From: Bretschneidera sinensis
Lineage: Eukaryota; Streptophyta; Magnoliopsida; Brassicales; Akaniaceae
Direction: 5' to 3'
Assembly: GCA_023935145.1 (NCBI GenBank)
Contig: CM043698.1
Coordinates: 39,271,501-39,335,500 of the forward strand
Length of the DNA: 64,000 nucleotides
Part shown: positions 21,791 to 33,040 of the stretch, piece after piece
How positions within the stretch are numbered: the stretch's first letter is position 1
How the letters are laid out: every line of letters begins with the position of its first letter
The notes under the pieces: model-generated
What the model was told of the DNA's origin: nothing
Seen by the model: only the letters and a program-made list of their open reading frames with translations
Database searches by the model: none
Position numbers and translations under genes: made by a program

Positions 21791-23598
21791 GCTCAAATGT
21801 GAGCGAGAGGCAAAGCAGCAAGAAATGGATCTTGGATTCTGGGTGCACTTATCACATGTGTCATCACCGTGATTGGCTTAAGAATTTCAAGGAAACCAAT
21901 GAAGGAAAGGTTTTCTTGGGGAACAATACTACTTGCCAAGTGAGGGGTATAGGAGACATCCAATTGAGGATGTTTGATGGAGTTACAAGACTGTTGCGGA
22001 ATGTGAGATATCTTATGGATTTGAGAAGAAATTTGATCTCATTGGGCCAACTAGATTCCATGTGGTACACATATAAAGCAGAGGGAGGAAAGATCAAGGT
22101 AACCAAGGGAGCCTTGGTGGTGATTAAAGCAACAATAAAGGATGGTCTTTATGAGATGATTGGAGAGACGGACATCAAGGATCAAACAGCAAGCTTGATG
22201 GCTGAGATTGATAAGGTGGTTCTTTGACACAATCACTTGGGATATATGAGTGAAAAGGGGCTGCAAGTTCTCAGCAAAGATGGTTTACTTGATGGTGACA
22301 AGGTAGAAAAACTTGATTTCTGCGAGAGTTGTGTTCTTTGGAAGCAACATCGGGTTAGCTTCAACACCGGAGTGCACAAATCAAAGGGTATTCTTAACTA
22401 CATTCATGCCGATCTTTGGAGGCCAGCAAGAACACCAACACAAAGAGGTAATATTTACTTTCTTTCTTTGAGTGATGACTATTCTAGAAAGGTTTGGGTT
22501 TATTTGTTTAAAAATAAATCAGATGCTTTGAATAAGTTTGTGGTGTGGAAAAAGTTGCTGGAAACTCAAACGGGTTAGGTAATTAAGGTTTTAAGAACCG
22601 ATAATGGCTTAGAATTTTGCAATCAGGATTTTGAAAAATTTTGTGAGTTAAATGGGATTCTAAGACATAGAACGGTTGTGAAAACTCCTCAGCAAAATGA
22701 AGTTACTAAGAGGATGAATAGGACCCTTATGGAAAAGGTTAGGTGCATGATTATTGATTTTGGGTTACCAAAATGTTTTTGGGGGGAAGCTGTGTCTATT
22801 GTTGCGTATTTGTTAATAGATCACCCTATAGAGCTTTGGATCTTAAGACTCCCAAGGATATGTGGAGTGGAAAACCCCCTGAGTTAAGCAACCTTATGAC
22901 TTTTGGATGTGCCGCGTTTGCACATCAAAAGGATGATAAACTTAGCCAAGGTCTAGATAATGTGTGTTTCTAGGATATGGTGAATGGGTTAAGGGGTATA
23001 GGTTGTGGTCCTTAGAACCAAAAGGAACTAAACTCATAATAAGTAGGGATGTCATTTTTAATGAGCAATTGTTTCCCTATTTGGAGAAAACTAACCCTGT
23101 AGAAGAAAGTGAGCAAACCAGCTCAGATTATGTGGAGCATAGCATCAAAGAAAATTCAGTTCAGGTAGAGCAAGGAAGGCAAGAGGGTTTGGATTAGGTA
23201 GAGCCCATTGATGAAGACCAAGCTCAAGATACTCAAGAGAAGACTGAACTAGAAGGGGATGATGCAGCAAATCGGAATGATTATTAGCTCACAAGAGACC
23301 TGGAAAGGAGGCAGATTAGACCATCTTTGAGATATGGTTTTGCAGATGCTAATGTAACAGCTCCTTATTCAGAATGAAGGATAATCAACTATGAACCAAA
23401 AACTTTCATTGATGCCATGGGATGTAAGGATTCGTCAAAATGGAAGCTAGCTATGGAGGAGGAAATGCATTCTTTGAGGAAGAACAACTCTTGGGTATTG
23501 GTGCCTAAACTAGAAAAATAGAGAGTTGTGGATTGTAAGTGGATTTACAATATCGAAGAAGAGAACACTCCAGGGGATAAATTCTGGTATAAGACTAG
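21787..23598 (+). pseudogene. E1 protease-integrase and RT start
   Basis: Protease active site WILDSGCTYHMC at about 21828. The GAG-pre-integrase zinc region follows (HNHLGYMSEKGLQ ... FCESCVLWKQH, with the first H replaced by a stop and shift). Next is the integrase core with IHADLW and VLRTDNGLEF, then the copia integrase C-terminal phrase FLGYGEWVKGYRLWS. From about 23400 comes the RT start (WKLAMEEEMHSLRKNNSWVL). Frame changes near 22570, 22860 and 23200 plus several stops. It is cut at 23598 by E2. Confidence 0.85.
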
Positions 23599-24537
23599 TG
23601 TTGGTATTTGTCTAAGTTTTAAACATGGTTCAAACATGGTTAAGGTTTGAACAGGTCCAAGTATGGTTCAAAGATGGTTAAAGTCTAAACCAAATGTGGA
23701 GGATTAAAGTTCAGCAAGTTAGAAGGCTGCATACATGTGTGTGCTTCATTTTGGAGCAAGGGAAGGCCATGCGCACTAGTGTACGCACTTCTGCACACAA
23801 ACAGAAGGGTGTTGTGTGAAGGGGACAGCAACTTGGAGCTACAACGCTGGAACCTGGCAGGAATAGCACAAGGGACAGAAACTTGAAGCTGCAGCACTAG
23901 CCGGCACACATGGACAACATGCTTTAGCCTTCTCTTAGGTGCGTGAATGTAAGGTTAAAACGTATAGCACCACATAGGATTGATGGAGGGCCATGGTTAA
24001 GTGGTCATCAAGATCCAAGGGTGGAGATTAACTCACAAGAATGTCTAAGAAGTGGATGGCTACAAAAGGGGTTCTTTAGCCTCATTTTTCACATGAGAGA
24101 AGAATCATTGTTGTGACATTATGTGAGATCAAATGTAATACAAGAGAGAATTATGTGAGAGTGCAAAGACACAAAACACAAGAGGGGCTCATTGTAGAGA
24201 GGCTGGTTGTAAAGAAGAGAGGTTAGTATAGAATTGATAGAAAGCATTGTAATAGGTCTATCACTTTCTAGTTCTCTTCTTGGTTCCTTCAAGAACTTGA
24301 GGTTTCTTGGAGAGGGTTTTTGAATTGTAAAGAACCATTGGTATAGTGTAGAGAGTTCGGAGGAACTCACGGGGACGTAGGCACATTGCCGAACCTCAAA
24401 AACAAATTTCTTGTCTTCTTTCTTTCTTTGGTTTTCTGTTCTTGTGTTCGATTGCTGAAATTCTTTCTACAAGTCATTCTAGACTTGGGTGTTTGGAAGA
24501 TCACCACCTGGGCATCTTGTCAAGGTGATTTCCAACA
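23599..24537 (+). repeat. E2 5' LTR
   Basis: 939 bp, TGTTGGTATTTGTC to TTTCCAACA. Contains the TATA-type motif ggctacaaaagggg near 24058 and the hairpin GAGTTC-ggag-GAACTC at 24353-24368. The primer binding site GTGGTATCAGAGC follows at 24538. Confidence 0.9.
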
Positions 24538-24798
24538 GTGGTATCAGAGCTTTGGTCAGTAGAATTAGAGTTGCACAGCTGGTTATCGAAGCAAGAAGTA
24601 GAAGGTACGGAGCCAAGACTCCAAGAATCAAAGATTAAACTTCTTGCATGATTCAAGAACGGTGTAAAGATCAAGATCTGATCGTGTTCTTGAAGGTTGA
24701 TTCAATAACGGTGTTAAGATCCATCTTCAATCTGTGTTCTTGAGGTTGAAGAAAGCATTTGTGGGTAGTGCATAAATCAGGGATCTTGTCCGCAAAAG

Positions 24799-25540
24799 AT
24801 GGCTTCAAATTTCGGTATTGGGAAGTTTGATGGAAAGAGAGGCTTTGCCCTTTGAAAGCGGAAGATCAAGGAGGTTCTAGTGCAATAGAAAGTGGACTTG
24901 GCTCTTGGAGAAGATGATGCTTTTCCAGCAAGTACCACGGAGGACCAGTGGAATGAGATGAAGAAGATGGCTTACAACACCATTTTCTTGCACTTGTCGG
25001 ACAATGTCACAAGGGAGTGTGGAGACTTGGAAGATCCAGCTGCAATATGAAAGAAACTAGATGAGTTGTTTCTTGCCAAGACTCTCCCGGATAAGAAGTA
25101 TCTTTGTAAATGAATCTTTGCTTTTAAATTTGATCCTAAGAAAGAATTGCAAGAAAATCTTGATGCCAAGATAAAGAGTGCATCAAGTGGTAAAAGGTTG
25201 TTCTTTAAAATAAAGCCAGCAACTCGGTATGGCAGCAACCATGGCTACTACCAGGATAGAGGTAGAGGAGAGAGCCATGGGAGAGTGCACAGCAGTATGC
25301 ATGGCTACTACCGGGATAGAGGTAGAGGAGAGAGCCATGGGAGAGTGCACAGCAACATGCATGGCTACTACTGGGACAGAGGTAGAGGAGAAAGCCATGG
25401 GAGATGCATTCTAAACTGAGATTTGGAGGGAAGAGCTACTACTACTGCCATAAGGAGGGCCATGTCAAGAAAGATTGCAAGAAGATGACAAGGGATAGAG
25501 GAGGAAGCCATACCAAGAATGGAGAGGCTTCGGTTGCCAA
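24799..25540 (+). pseudogene. E2 gag remnant with RGG-type expansion
   Basis: Starts MASNFGIGKFDGKRGFAL at 24799, then TGA where relatives have W, and TAG after MQ-like VQ. It lacks the middle of gag found in E1 and D (the DEQL...LLNSLPDCF block). The glycine/arginine-rich tail is expanded as three 20-residue repeats (HGYYRDRGRGESHGRVHS). A zinc knuckle with its first cysteine changed to Y (YYYCHKEGHVKKDC) follows at about 25435-25480. Confidence 0.85.
25240..25415 (+). repeat. 60 bp tandem repeat in E2 gag
   Basis: Three copies starting at 25240, 25300 and 25360 (catggctactaccrggatag...); the period is 60 bp, so the frame is kept. E1 and D have a single equivalent unit. Confidence 0.9.
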
Positions 25541-25544
25541 AACA

Positions 25545-27110
25545 GAACAACAAGTTGATGATGTTCTTGTTGTGTGCTCGGGTGTGAGCAAGGGGCAAGA
25601 AGGCAGCGGGAAATGGATCTTGGATACCGGGTGCACTCATCATATATGCTCTCACCGGAGTTGGTTCAAGAATTTCAAGGGAAATTGAATTTCTTACCAA
25701 GTGAGAGGCATAGGAGACATCCAAGTGAGGATGTTTGATGAAATGACATGGCTGCTGGAAAATGTGAGATATCTCCCAGATTTGAGGAGGAATTTGATCT
25801 CATTGGGGCAGCTGGATTCCATGGGATACACATGAAAGATAGAGGGAAGAAAGATCAAGGTAGCCAAGGGATCTTTGGTAGTGATCAATGCAGCAAGAAA
25901 CGATGGACTCTATGAGATGATCGGAGAGTTAGAAATCAATGATCAAGCAACAGGCTTGATGGCTGAGATGGATAGGTTAGCCCTTTGGCACACTCACTTG
26001 GGACATATAAGCGAAGAGGGCCTGCAAGTTCTCAGCAAGGATGGCCTACTTGGTGGAGACAAAGTAGAGGAACTTGATTTCTGCGAGTGTTGTGTTCTTA
26101 AGAAGCAACACCGGAGTGCACAAGTCTAAGGGCATTCTTGATTATATTCATGTGGACCTTTGGGGACCAGCAAGGACACCAACACAGGGAGGTAACATTT
26201 ACTTTCTGTCTTTAATTGATGATTATTCAAGAAGAGTGTGGGTTTATTTGGTTAGAAATAAATCGGATACCTTGAATAAATTAGTGGTGTGGAAAGCGCT
26301 TGTTGAGACTCAAATGGGTAGAGTAGTTAAGGGGATAAGAACCGATAATGGCTTAGAAATTTTTAACTAAGAACTTGATCAATTCTGTAGGTTAAATGGT
26401 ATTCTAAGACATAGGACGGTTGTGGAAACACCTCAGCAAAGTGGAGTTTCTGAGTGGATAAATAAGACCCTTATGGAAAAGGTTAAGTGCATGTTAGATG
26501 GATTCGGATTACCTAAATGTTTTTGGGGGGAAGCTGTGGCTACAGCAGCATACTTGGTAAATAGATCACCCTCTAAGATTATGTACCAAAAGAATCCCAT
26601 GGAGATGTAGAGTGGAAAACCCCCTGAGTTGGACAACCTTAGGATTTTTGGGTGTGCTGCGTATGCGCAACAAAAGGAAGATAAGTTTAGCCCAGGATCT
26701 AGAAAATATGTGTTTCTAGGATATGGGGAAGGGGCTAAGGGGTATAGGTTGTGGTCCTTAGAAGGATTGAAACTCATTATAAGTAGGGATGTTTATTTTA
26801 ATGAATTGTTATTTCCCTATTTAGAGAAAACTAACCCTGCAGAGGCTAGTGAGCAAACCAGTTTGGTTCTTGTGGAGCATAGCATCAAGGAAGATTCAGT
26901 TCAGGTAGAGTAAGGAAGGCAAGAAAGTTCAGACCAGGTAGAGCCCTTGGATGAAGGCCATGCTTAGGGCACTCAAGAGGAGGCTGAACTAGAAGAGGTT
27001 GATGCAGCAAGTCGGAAGGACTATCAGCTCACAAGAGACCGGGAAGGAAAGCTGGTCGGACCACCTTCAAGATATGGGTTTGCGGATGCTACGGATGTAG
27101 CAACTCCTTG
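25545..27110 (+). pseudogene. E2 protease and integrase remnant
   Basis: Protease motif WILDTGCTHHIC at about 25615, zinc region LWHTHLGHISEEGLQ ... FCECCVLKKQH (25985-26110), and integrase core with IHVDLWGPARTP and IRTDNGLEIF. The C-terminal part FLGYGEGAKGYRLWSLEG follows. A small deletion around 26110 removes the loop after KKQH, and stops occur near 26370, 26608 and 26912. Otherwise the order is as in D. Confidence 0.85.
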
Positions 27111-27123
27111 GACAAAATGAGGG

Positions 27124-28035
27124 ATGAGTGAACAAGGGACTTACATGGGATGTAAGGATTCGCCAAGATCGAAGCTAGCTATGGAGGAAGAAATGGATTC
27201 TTTGAGGAAGAACAACTTCTGGGAATTGGTGCACATTCTGGGAAATCAGAGAGTTATGGATTGTAAGTGGACTTACAAGGTCAAAGAAAGGTACCCTCCA
27301 GGAGATGAAGTCCAGAACAAGGCTAGGCTGGTGGCGAATGGGTTCACAAGAAGAGAAGACATAGGTTTCACAGAAACTTTCTTACCTGGACACAAAGTGG
27401 AGAAGATGGTAAGTATCCTCACCTATATCACTAATGGGCTGTTGGTTTGGAACATCAGGAAGATGATGGAAAGGTTTACATCTCAACTCAGTGAGAAGTT
27501 CAAAAGGAAGGATCTCAGCCTTACACAAAAGATCCTTGGGATGTGTATAATCCAAGAAAATGAGAGAAACCGGTTGAGGGTTTCTTGGGCAATGGGTATT
27601 CTCAGCAAATTTGTGAGTAATCCTAAAAAGAAGCATTGACTTGGGATGAAGTGGTTGCTAAGGTATTTGAAGGCTCAGTGGCAGCCAATGGTAGCACTCA
27701 TAACAACCGGGGCAGAATACATAGCGACTATGGCAACCATAAAGGAAGCTATAGGGTGCAAAGGGTTGTTAGACGAGTGGGAGGTCCTAAAAGAGCAGGT
27801 TGTGGTGTCTTCGGATAGCCAAAGTGCGGGGCACTTGTGGAGGAATCCGGTGTTCCATGAGGGGGTGAAGCATATGGATGTTCGGTATCATTACATTCCA
27901 GAAAATTGTACGAAATGATGCATTCATGTTGACAAGAAGACCATGGAGGAAAGTCCTGCAGATTTAGGCACCAAAGTTCTACCTTTAAGAAGGTCCAATC
28001 ATTGCCTTGGACTTCTTAGGATTAGAGTTGGTTGA
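27124..28035 (+). pseudogene. E2 fused RT / RNase H remnant
   Basis: RT start (KLAMEEEMDSLRKNNFWELV, CKWTYKVKERYPPGDEV, ARLVANGFTRRED) leads to about 27420, then jumps to sequence equivalent to the RT end (QLSEKFKRKDLSLTQKILGM). It jumps again at about 27595 to the RNase H region (LGMKWLLRYLK, then AEYIATMATIKEAIGCKGLL). The catalytic RT box and much of RNase H are missing. Ends like E1 and D with LGTKVLPL... near 27970-28000. Confidence 0.85.
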
Positions 28036-28115
28036 TTAATGACTCAAGATGAGTTTGGATCCTGAAGGTCTCTGCACAATGGTTCGGGTTTAAACGCTTA
28101 GACAAAGGTAGATAT

Positions 28116-29043
28116 TGTTGGTATTTGTCTAAGGTTTAAACATGGTTAAGGTTTGAACAGGTCCAAGTATGGTTCAAAGATGGTTAAAGTCTAAACCAAA
28201 GGTGGAGAATCAAAGTTCAGCAAGTTAGAAGGCTGCACACATGTGTGTGCTTCATTTTGGAGCAAGGAAAGGCCATGCGCACTAGTGTACGCACTTCTGC
28301 ACACAAGCAGAAGGGTGTTATGTGAAGGGGACAACAACTTGGAGCTGTAATGCTGGAACCTGGCAGGAATAGTACAAGGGACAGAAACTTAAAGCTGCAG
28401 CACTAGCCGGCACACATGGACAACATGCTTTAGCCTTCTCTTAGGTGCATGAATGTAAGTTTAAAATGCACAGCACCACTTAAGATTGATGGAGGGCCAT
28501 GGTTAAGTGGTCATCAAGATCCAAGGGTGGAGATTAACTTACAAGAATGTCCAAGAAGTGGATGGCTATAAAAGGGGTTCCCTAGCCTCATTTTTCACAT
28601 GAGAGAAGAATCATTGTTGTGACATTGTGTGAGATCAAATATAATACAAGGGAGAATTGTGTGAGAGTACAAAGACACAAAACATAAGAGGGACTCATTG
28701 TAGAGAGGGTGGTTGTAAAGAAGAGAGGTTAGTATAGAATTGATAGAAAACATTGTAATAGGTCTATCACTTTCTAGTTATCTTCTTGGTTCCTTCAAGA
28801 ACTTGAGGTTTCTTGGAGAGGGTTGCTGAATTGTAAAGAACCATTGGTATAGTGCAGAGAGTTCGGAGGAACTCACGGGGACGTAGGCACATTGCTGAAC
28901 CTCGATAACAAATTGCTTGTCTTCTTTCTTTCTTTGATTTTCTGTTCTTGTGTTCGATTGCTGAAATTCTTTCTATAAGTCATTCTAGACTTGGGTGTTT
29001 GGAAGATCACCACCTGGGCATTTTGTCAAGGTGATTTCCAACA
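28116..29043 (+). repeat. E2 3' LTR
   Basis: 928 bp match of 23599-24537, preceded by a purine-rich tract (gacaaaggtagata). Contains ggctataaaagggg near 28565 and the hairpin at 28859-28874. Confidence 0.9.
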
Positions 29044-29048
29044 ACTAG

Positions 29049-29771
29049 GTTGGTGGTGAAGGGGTTCACACAAAAAGAATGCATATATTTCACAGAAATT
29101 TTCTCATCGGTTGTGAAATACAAGACGATAAGGATAGTGTTAGCTATGGTGGTCCAATTTAATTGGGAGATTGAGCAAATGGATGCGAAGATAACGTTCT
29201 TACATGGAGAGCTTGATGAGACCATTTACATGAGACAACCCGAAGGCTATGAGGAAGCAGGGTAGGGGGATTTGGTGTGCAAATTAAAGAAATCTCTCTA
29301 TGGCCTAAAGCAATCACCTCGACAATGGAACAAGAGGTTCGATTCCTTTGTAACTAGCTTAGGTTTCATGAAGAGCTACTATGATTCGTGCTTGTACTAC
29401 AAAGGTCACAAGGTATAGGAAATGGTGACTATCCTCATCTATGTTGATGATATGCTATTGATTGGTAGCAACGAGGAGAGGATAGAAAGGTTGAAGTCTT
29501 AACTCAGTTCAGAGTTTGAGATGAAGGATTTTGGTAGTGCACAAAAGATCCTTGGGATAAGTATAATCCGAGAAAGGGAAAGAAACAGGTTGAAGGTTTC
29601 TCAAACTTTTTACATAGAAAATATGATATGTACGTTCTCTATGGAAGATAGTAAACTAGTAAAGATTCCCCTTGCTGGTCATTTCAAGTTCTCCAGCGAT
29701 CAGTGTCCTAGATCGGATGTGGAGAAGAAGGAAATGGAAAGGTCCCTTACTCTAGTGCGGTTGGATCAGTC
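29049..29771 (+). pseudogene. E1 reverse transcriptase, main part
   Basis: Continues E1 after E2: LVVKGFTQKE, VVQFNWEIEQMDAKITFLHG (first catalytic aspartate region), GDLVCKLKKSLYGLKQSPRQ, then ILIYVDDMLLIGS with the catalytic YVDD box near 29440. EMKDFGSAQKILG and FKFSSDQCPRSDVEKKEME follow. Stops at 29263, 29417 and 29502 and a shift near 29745 break it. Confidence 0.88.
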
Positions 29772-30410
29772 ATGTTCACCATGGTAAGCACTAGACCCGA
29801 TATTTCTCATGCCCTTAGTGTTCTCAATAGGTTTATGAGTAATCTCGGAAAGAAGCATTGGCTTGGGATGAAGTGGTTGCTGAGGTATTTGAAGGGAAGC
29901 TCAGATGTGGGGCTTGTTTACGAGAAGAAAGGTAAGTCCATCTGGTTAGAAGGTTATGCTGATTCGGACTTTGGAGCAGACCGGGATAAGAGAAGATCGA
30001 TTACCTCATACTTATTCAACTTAAACGGATGTTGTATAAGTTGGAAGGCGCAGTTGCAACTGGTGGTAGCACTCTCAACAATCGAAGCAGAGTACATAGC
30101 AGCAACGGAAGCGATTAAGGAGGCTATGTGGTGTAAAGGGTTGTTGGAAGAGTTGAAGGTCCTAAAAGAGTAGGTGGTGGTGTATTCAGATAGCCAAAGT
30201 ACGTTGCATTTGTGTAAGAATCCAATGTTCCATGAGAGGACAAAACATATGGATGTTCGGTATCATTTCATTCAGGAAAATGTTATGGAAAGAAGCATTC
30301 ATGTGGACAAAGTGGCAACGGAAGAAAATCCTGAAGATTTAGGCACTAAAGTTTTACCTCTAAGCAAGTTCAATCATTGCCTTGGACTTTTTAGAATTGG
30401 AGTCGGATGA
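29772..30410 (+). pseudogene. E1 RNase H
   Basis: Open for 133 codons, then one TAG (30171-30173), then open again to the end at 30410. Contains YADSDFGADRDKRRSITSYL (catalytic D), STIEAEYIAATEAIKEAMW (catalytic E) and VYSDSQSTLHL (catalytic D), the copia RNase H pattern, and ends KVLPLSKFNHCLGLFRIGVG. This is the best preserved domain of E1. Confidence 0.88.
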
Positions 30411-30491
30411 TGTGGTGACTCATGTTGAGTTTGGATCTTGAGTTCTCTGGATAGTGGGTTCGGGTTTAATTGCTTAGATAAAGGTAGAGTT

Positions 30492-31271
30492 TGTTTGGAA
30501 TTTTGTCGAAGAATTAAAAGGGTGAAGCTTTTCAGCTTCAGCCCTCTGAGCCGCGGCACAAGGATTTTCTCCTCCAAGTGTGCGCTGCGGCCTCCAGCAG
30601 ATGGAGGTTTTTTCCCCTGTTGTGCGCCGCTGCTTGCCCTGTTCTGAGCCGCGGCGCATAGCACACCTGATGCCTCTGTTCTGTTTTTCCAGCTGGTGCG
30701 TTGGGTCTTGATTAAAATGCACAAGATCACTTAGACCTCTTGGAGGGTCATGATTGTTTGGTTCTCAATATCAAAGGGTTGAGATCGACTTCAAGATTGG
30801 TTAAAGAAGTTGTTGCTCTATATAAAAGGGTCATCTAGGAGCAATAACAACACACAACAACAAGAGTGACTCATTCCAAGATTGGTTGGTTGTTTAGAGA
30901 GAAAGACTCTCAAATCTTCAGAGGTTTTTCTAATGAGAGAGTGTAAGAGAGATTGGGGTTGTAGGGCTTTGTAATTGGAATTTTCTTGGGGACAATTCCA
31001 GGGAAACACTTAGTTCTTATCTCTTTCTTTTCTCTTCTCTCATTCTTCAAGAACACATGGTTCTCGAAGGAGTGTTGCTGTAATTGTAAGAACTCCATTG
31101 ATTTAGTGCAGCGAGCTCGGAGGAGCTCACGGGGACATAGGCAAATTGCTGAAGCTCGATAACAATTGCTTGTGTTTTCTTTTTTTATTCTTGTATTGGT
31201 TCAAATCATTTTGGATTTGGGTGTTTGAAAAGATCACAACCTGAGATTCTTGCAAAGATGATTTTACAATA
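30492..31271 (+). repeat. E1 3' LTR
   Basis: About 780 bp, TGTTTGGAATTTTG to about TTTTACAATA. It lacks roughly 55 bp of the CpG-rich module present in the 5' LTR. TATA motif ctatataaaaggg near 30818; hairpin GAGCTC-ggag-GAGCTC at 31113-31128. Confidence 0.82.
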
Positions 31272-31287
31272 AAATTCATGTTAAAAT

Positions 31288-31493
31288 CTATGTTACTTGG
31301 ACTCGGGTATGAGTGTCTGACTCGGGTGAGTGTAGGACTCTTAGATTCTAATAATTTTTTGTAACTTTAGTTTATTTTAATAATTATTTTGTAATTTTTT
31401 TATTTGGAGTATTCAAGTACCATATCTTTATTCAAGTGTGAAAGATCCAACATGAGTATAATAGAGTAAAAGTAAAGAGTCCATGTAACATAG
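31288..31493. repeat. Small inverted-repeat element (MITE-like)
   Basis: Ends CTATGTTACTTGGACTC (31288-31304) and GAGTCCATGTAACATAG (31477-31493) are inverted copies with one mismatch. Flanks gttaaaat and gttaaat resemble an imperfect target duplication. It lies in the 3' flank of the CCCH/WD40 gene. Confidence 0.55.
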
Positions 31494-31704
31494 GTTAAAT
31501 CTAGAAAATGTAATACAGAAAATTGACAAGAGCACCACACATGGAAAAATAACACAAAATTTACTGTACCCAGAACAAAGGAATAAAACTGAGTTTGCTA
31601 CACCGTGGTATTCACATCTTTTGTTTCCCTCCCCGGGACCGAAGGGAAAAACAGAGCATAAAAAATTAACTACAACGACCAAAACAGAAAACAGAGTTTT
31701 AAGC

Positions 31705-32853
31705 TTATTGAAAAGGTTGATCAGAAAGCCACTTCCACACAGCCACTGTACCACTTCCATCAACAGTGAAGAAAATGTATTCTTGAGGAAAATGTCGGAT
31801 AAGTTGAACTTGGTTCTTTCCAAATAGCATGCCTCTCTCCATGAATGATGGTAAATCATATAAACGGACAGAGTTATCCTTACAAGATGAGAACAAGACG
31901 GGTCTGTTGTTTCGATCATGCATTCCACCAAGGGTAACAATTCCATGTTCTTCGCTATGCGTGTAGATCACTTCAAGTTTACCAGTACCCTCTTCAGTTT
32001 CAGCCCAAATCTTGATTGTCTTGTCTAGTGAGGATGTCAACAAATAACACTCCCAACAGAGAAGGGATGTGATAGTATCAGAGTACCCATTCAATATGTT
32101 TACACACTGCAGAGTTTTAAGGTGCCAAACCCTCACAGTACGGTCCATGGAACCAGAGTAGAGCCCGTCTCCGCCAACTCTCAAACAGGTTACAGGCATT
32201 GTGTGTCCCTTGAGAGTGGCAATCAACTCGAAGGGATTACTACTTCCAGTAGAGCTAAGATCTGTCCTCCACGCCAGAACATCACCATTCTGTGTCCCAG
32301 CGAAAAGGGTCTCCCCTACGAACTCAAAAGCATATACTTGACCAACGGGCCCATCAAGCCGATAAACTTCATCACCATGCCATACTTGGATGAGATTGGG
32401 TAGACCCACAAAAATCCAAGATCCTTCACAAAGCATTGAACCGATTTCTTCTTCGAGATTGAAGACACGAACACATTCACCCGAATTGCAATCCCAAACT
32501 TGAACCGTTCCATCTCTGCAACCAGTGAACAGCTTATCAGATCCTTCGGGTAGGCAGAAACCGGTGATATCTTTGTGTCCACTCAATCGCGCAATCATCG
32601 AGAAATTACCGTCGCTATTAAGATACCATGAGTGACGATATCGGCACTGATCACCATGGAGGCAGCTACCCGAAACCCAAAATTTGCAAACTTTGTCGAT
32701 CTTACTGCAACTTTCAACTTTCTTGAATGCATTTGATGCAGATGGGGCTCTTGCTTTCTTCATTTCCTTTGAAGCAATAGGGATTTCTGATTTCTTGATT
32801 GCCTTCGTTGCAGTGGTGGGGGTTCGTCGCCAGACATTACGAGTAATCGCCAT
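31705..32853 (-). CDS. CCCH zinc finger and WD40 repeat protein (ZFWD type)
   Basis: Complete 382-codon frame, ATG at 32853 and TAA at 31707-31705, no intron seen. Residues 1-50 are basic and low-complexity. C56-x7-C-x5-C-x3-H74 (CKFWVSGSCLHGDQCRYRH) is a CCCH finger, an RNA-binding type. From about residue 88 several WD40 repeats follow (ARLSGHKDITGFCL...VQVWD, LKGHTMPVTCLRVGG...VRVWH, SDTITSLLCWE...IKIWA) to the end SGTVAVWKWLSDQPFQ. This arrangement defines the plant ZFWD family (CCCH proteins 17/48/59/62/63 type). The frame is open upstream to 32967 but only from a non-ATG codon, so 32853 is the start. No damage is seen; probably an expressed host gene. Confidence 0.93.
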   Translation of the reverse strand: MAITRNVWRRTPTTATKAIKKSEIPIASKEMKKARAPSASNAFKKVESCSKIDKVCKFWVSGSCLHGDQCRYRHSWYLNSDGNFSMIARLSGHKDITGFCLPEGSDKLFTGCRDGTVQVWDCNSGECVRVFNLEEEIGSMLCEGSWIFVGLPNLIQVWHGDEVYRLDGPVGQVYAFEFVGETLFAGTQNGDVLAWRTDLSSTGSSNPFELIATLKGHTMPVTCLRVGGDGLYSGSMDRTVRVWHLKTLQCVNILNGYSDTITSLLCWECYLLTSSLDKTIKIWAETEEGTGKLEVIYTHSEEHGIVTLGGMHDRNNRPVLFSSCKDNSVRLYDLPSFMERGMLFGKNQVQLIRHFPQEYIFFTVDGSGTVAVWKWLSDQPFQ

Positions 32854-33018
32854 TGTTGAAAGACCAACTATCTTTGACAGAGTAAATCGAACGAGTAAAA
32901 ACAAGGAAACCCTAGACAGATGAGAGGACGGGGGAAGGAGAAATTGAAATTCCCAGCGTAATTTCAAAATTAAAGATGAATAGTAGCGTTGATAGAAAGC
33001 CTCATCATTCCATTAGTC

Positions 33019-33030
33019 CTTTATATAGTG
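33019..33030 (-). promoter_or_regulatory. TATA box of the CCCH/WD40 gene
   Basis: Minus strand CACTATATAAAG, about 165 bp upstream of the ATG, which leaves a 5' UTR of roughly 130-140 bp. Confidence 0.55.
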
Positions 33031-33040
33031 TTATGTCGGT

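Larger units (their letters stand above)
23599..29043 (+). mobile_element. Element E2: internally deleted Ty1/copia element nested in E1
   Basis: LTRs 23599-24537 and 28116-29043, perfect target duplication actag on both sides, same family style as E1 and D. Gag is shortened and contains a 60 bp tandem repeat; RT and RNase H are fused by internal deletions (27400-27660). It cannot encode a working RT, so it probably moved using proteins of relatives or decayed after insertion. Confidence 0.93.
19895..31271 (+). mobile_element. Element E1: Tork/Tnt1-like Ty1/copia retrotransposon, split by E2
   Basis: LTRs 19895-20731 and 30492-31271. Domains on + run gag, protease, integrase, RT, RNase H, the copia order. 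Element E2 interrupts the start of RT (actag duplication at 23594-23598 and 29044-29048); across the gap the frame reads YKT-RLVVKGF without loss. Many stops make it inactive. The outer flanks are A/T-rich (taaat / taaaa or aaatt), so the target duplication is not clear. Wording of gag and integrase resembles the Tnt1/Tork group. Confidence 0.9.

Noticed and set aside
19890..31276. A 5 bp target duplication for E1
   Set aside because: The flanks are both A/T-rich and several offsets match partly; no unambiguous duplication can be claimed.
32854..32967. In-frame N-terminal extension of the CCCH/WD40 protein
   Set aside because: The upstream start would be a TTG codon and the region lies within the expected 5' UTR; the first ATG is at 32853.
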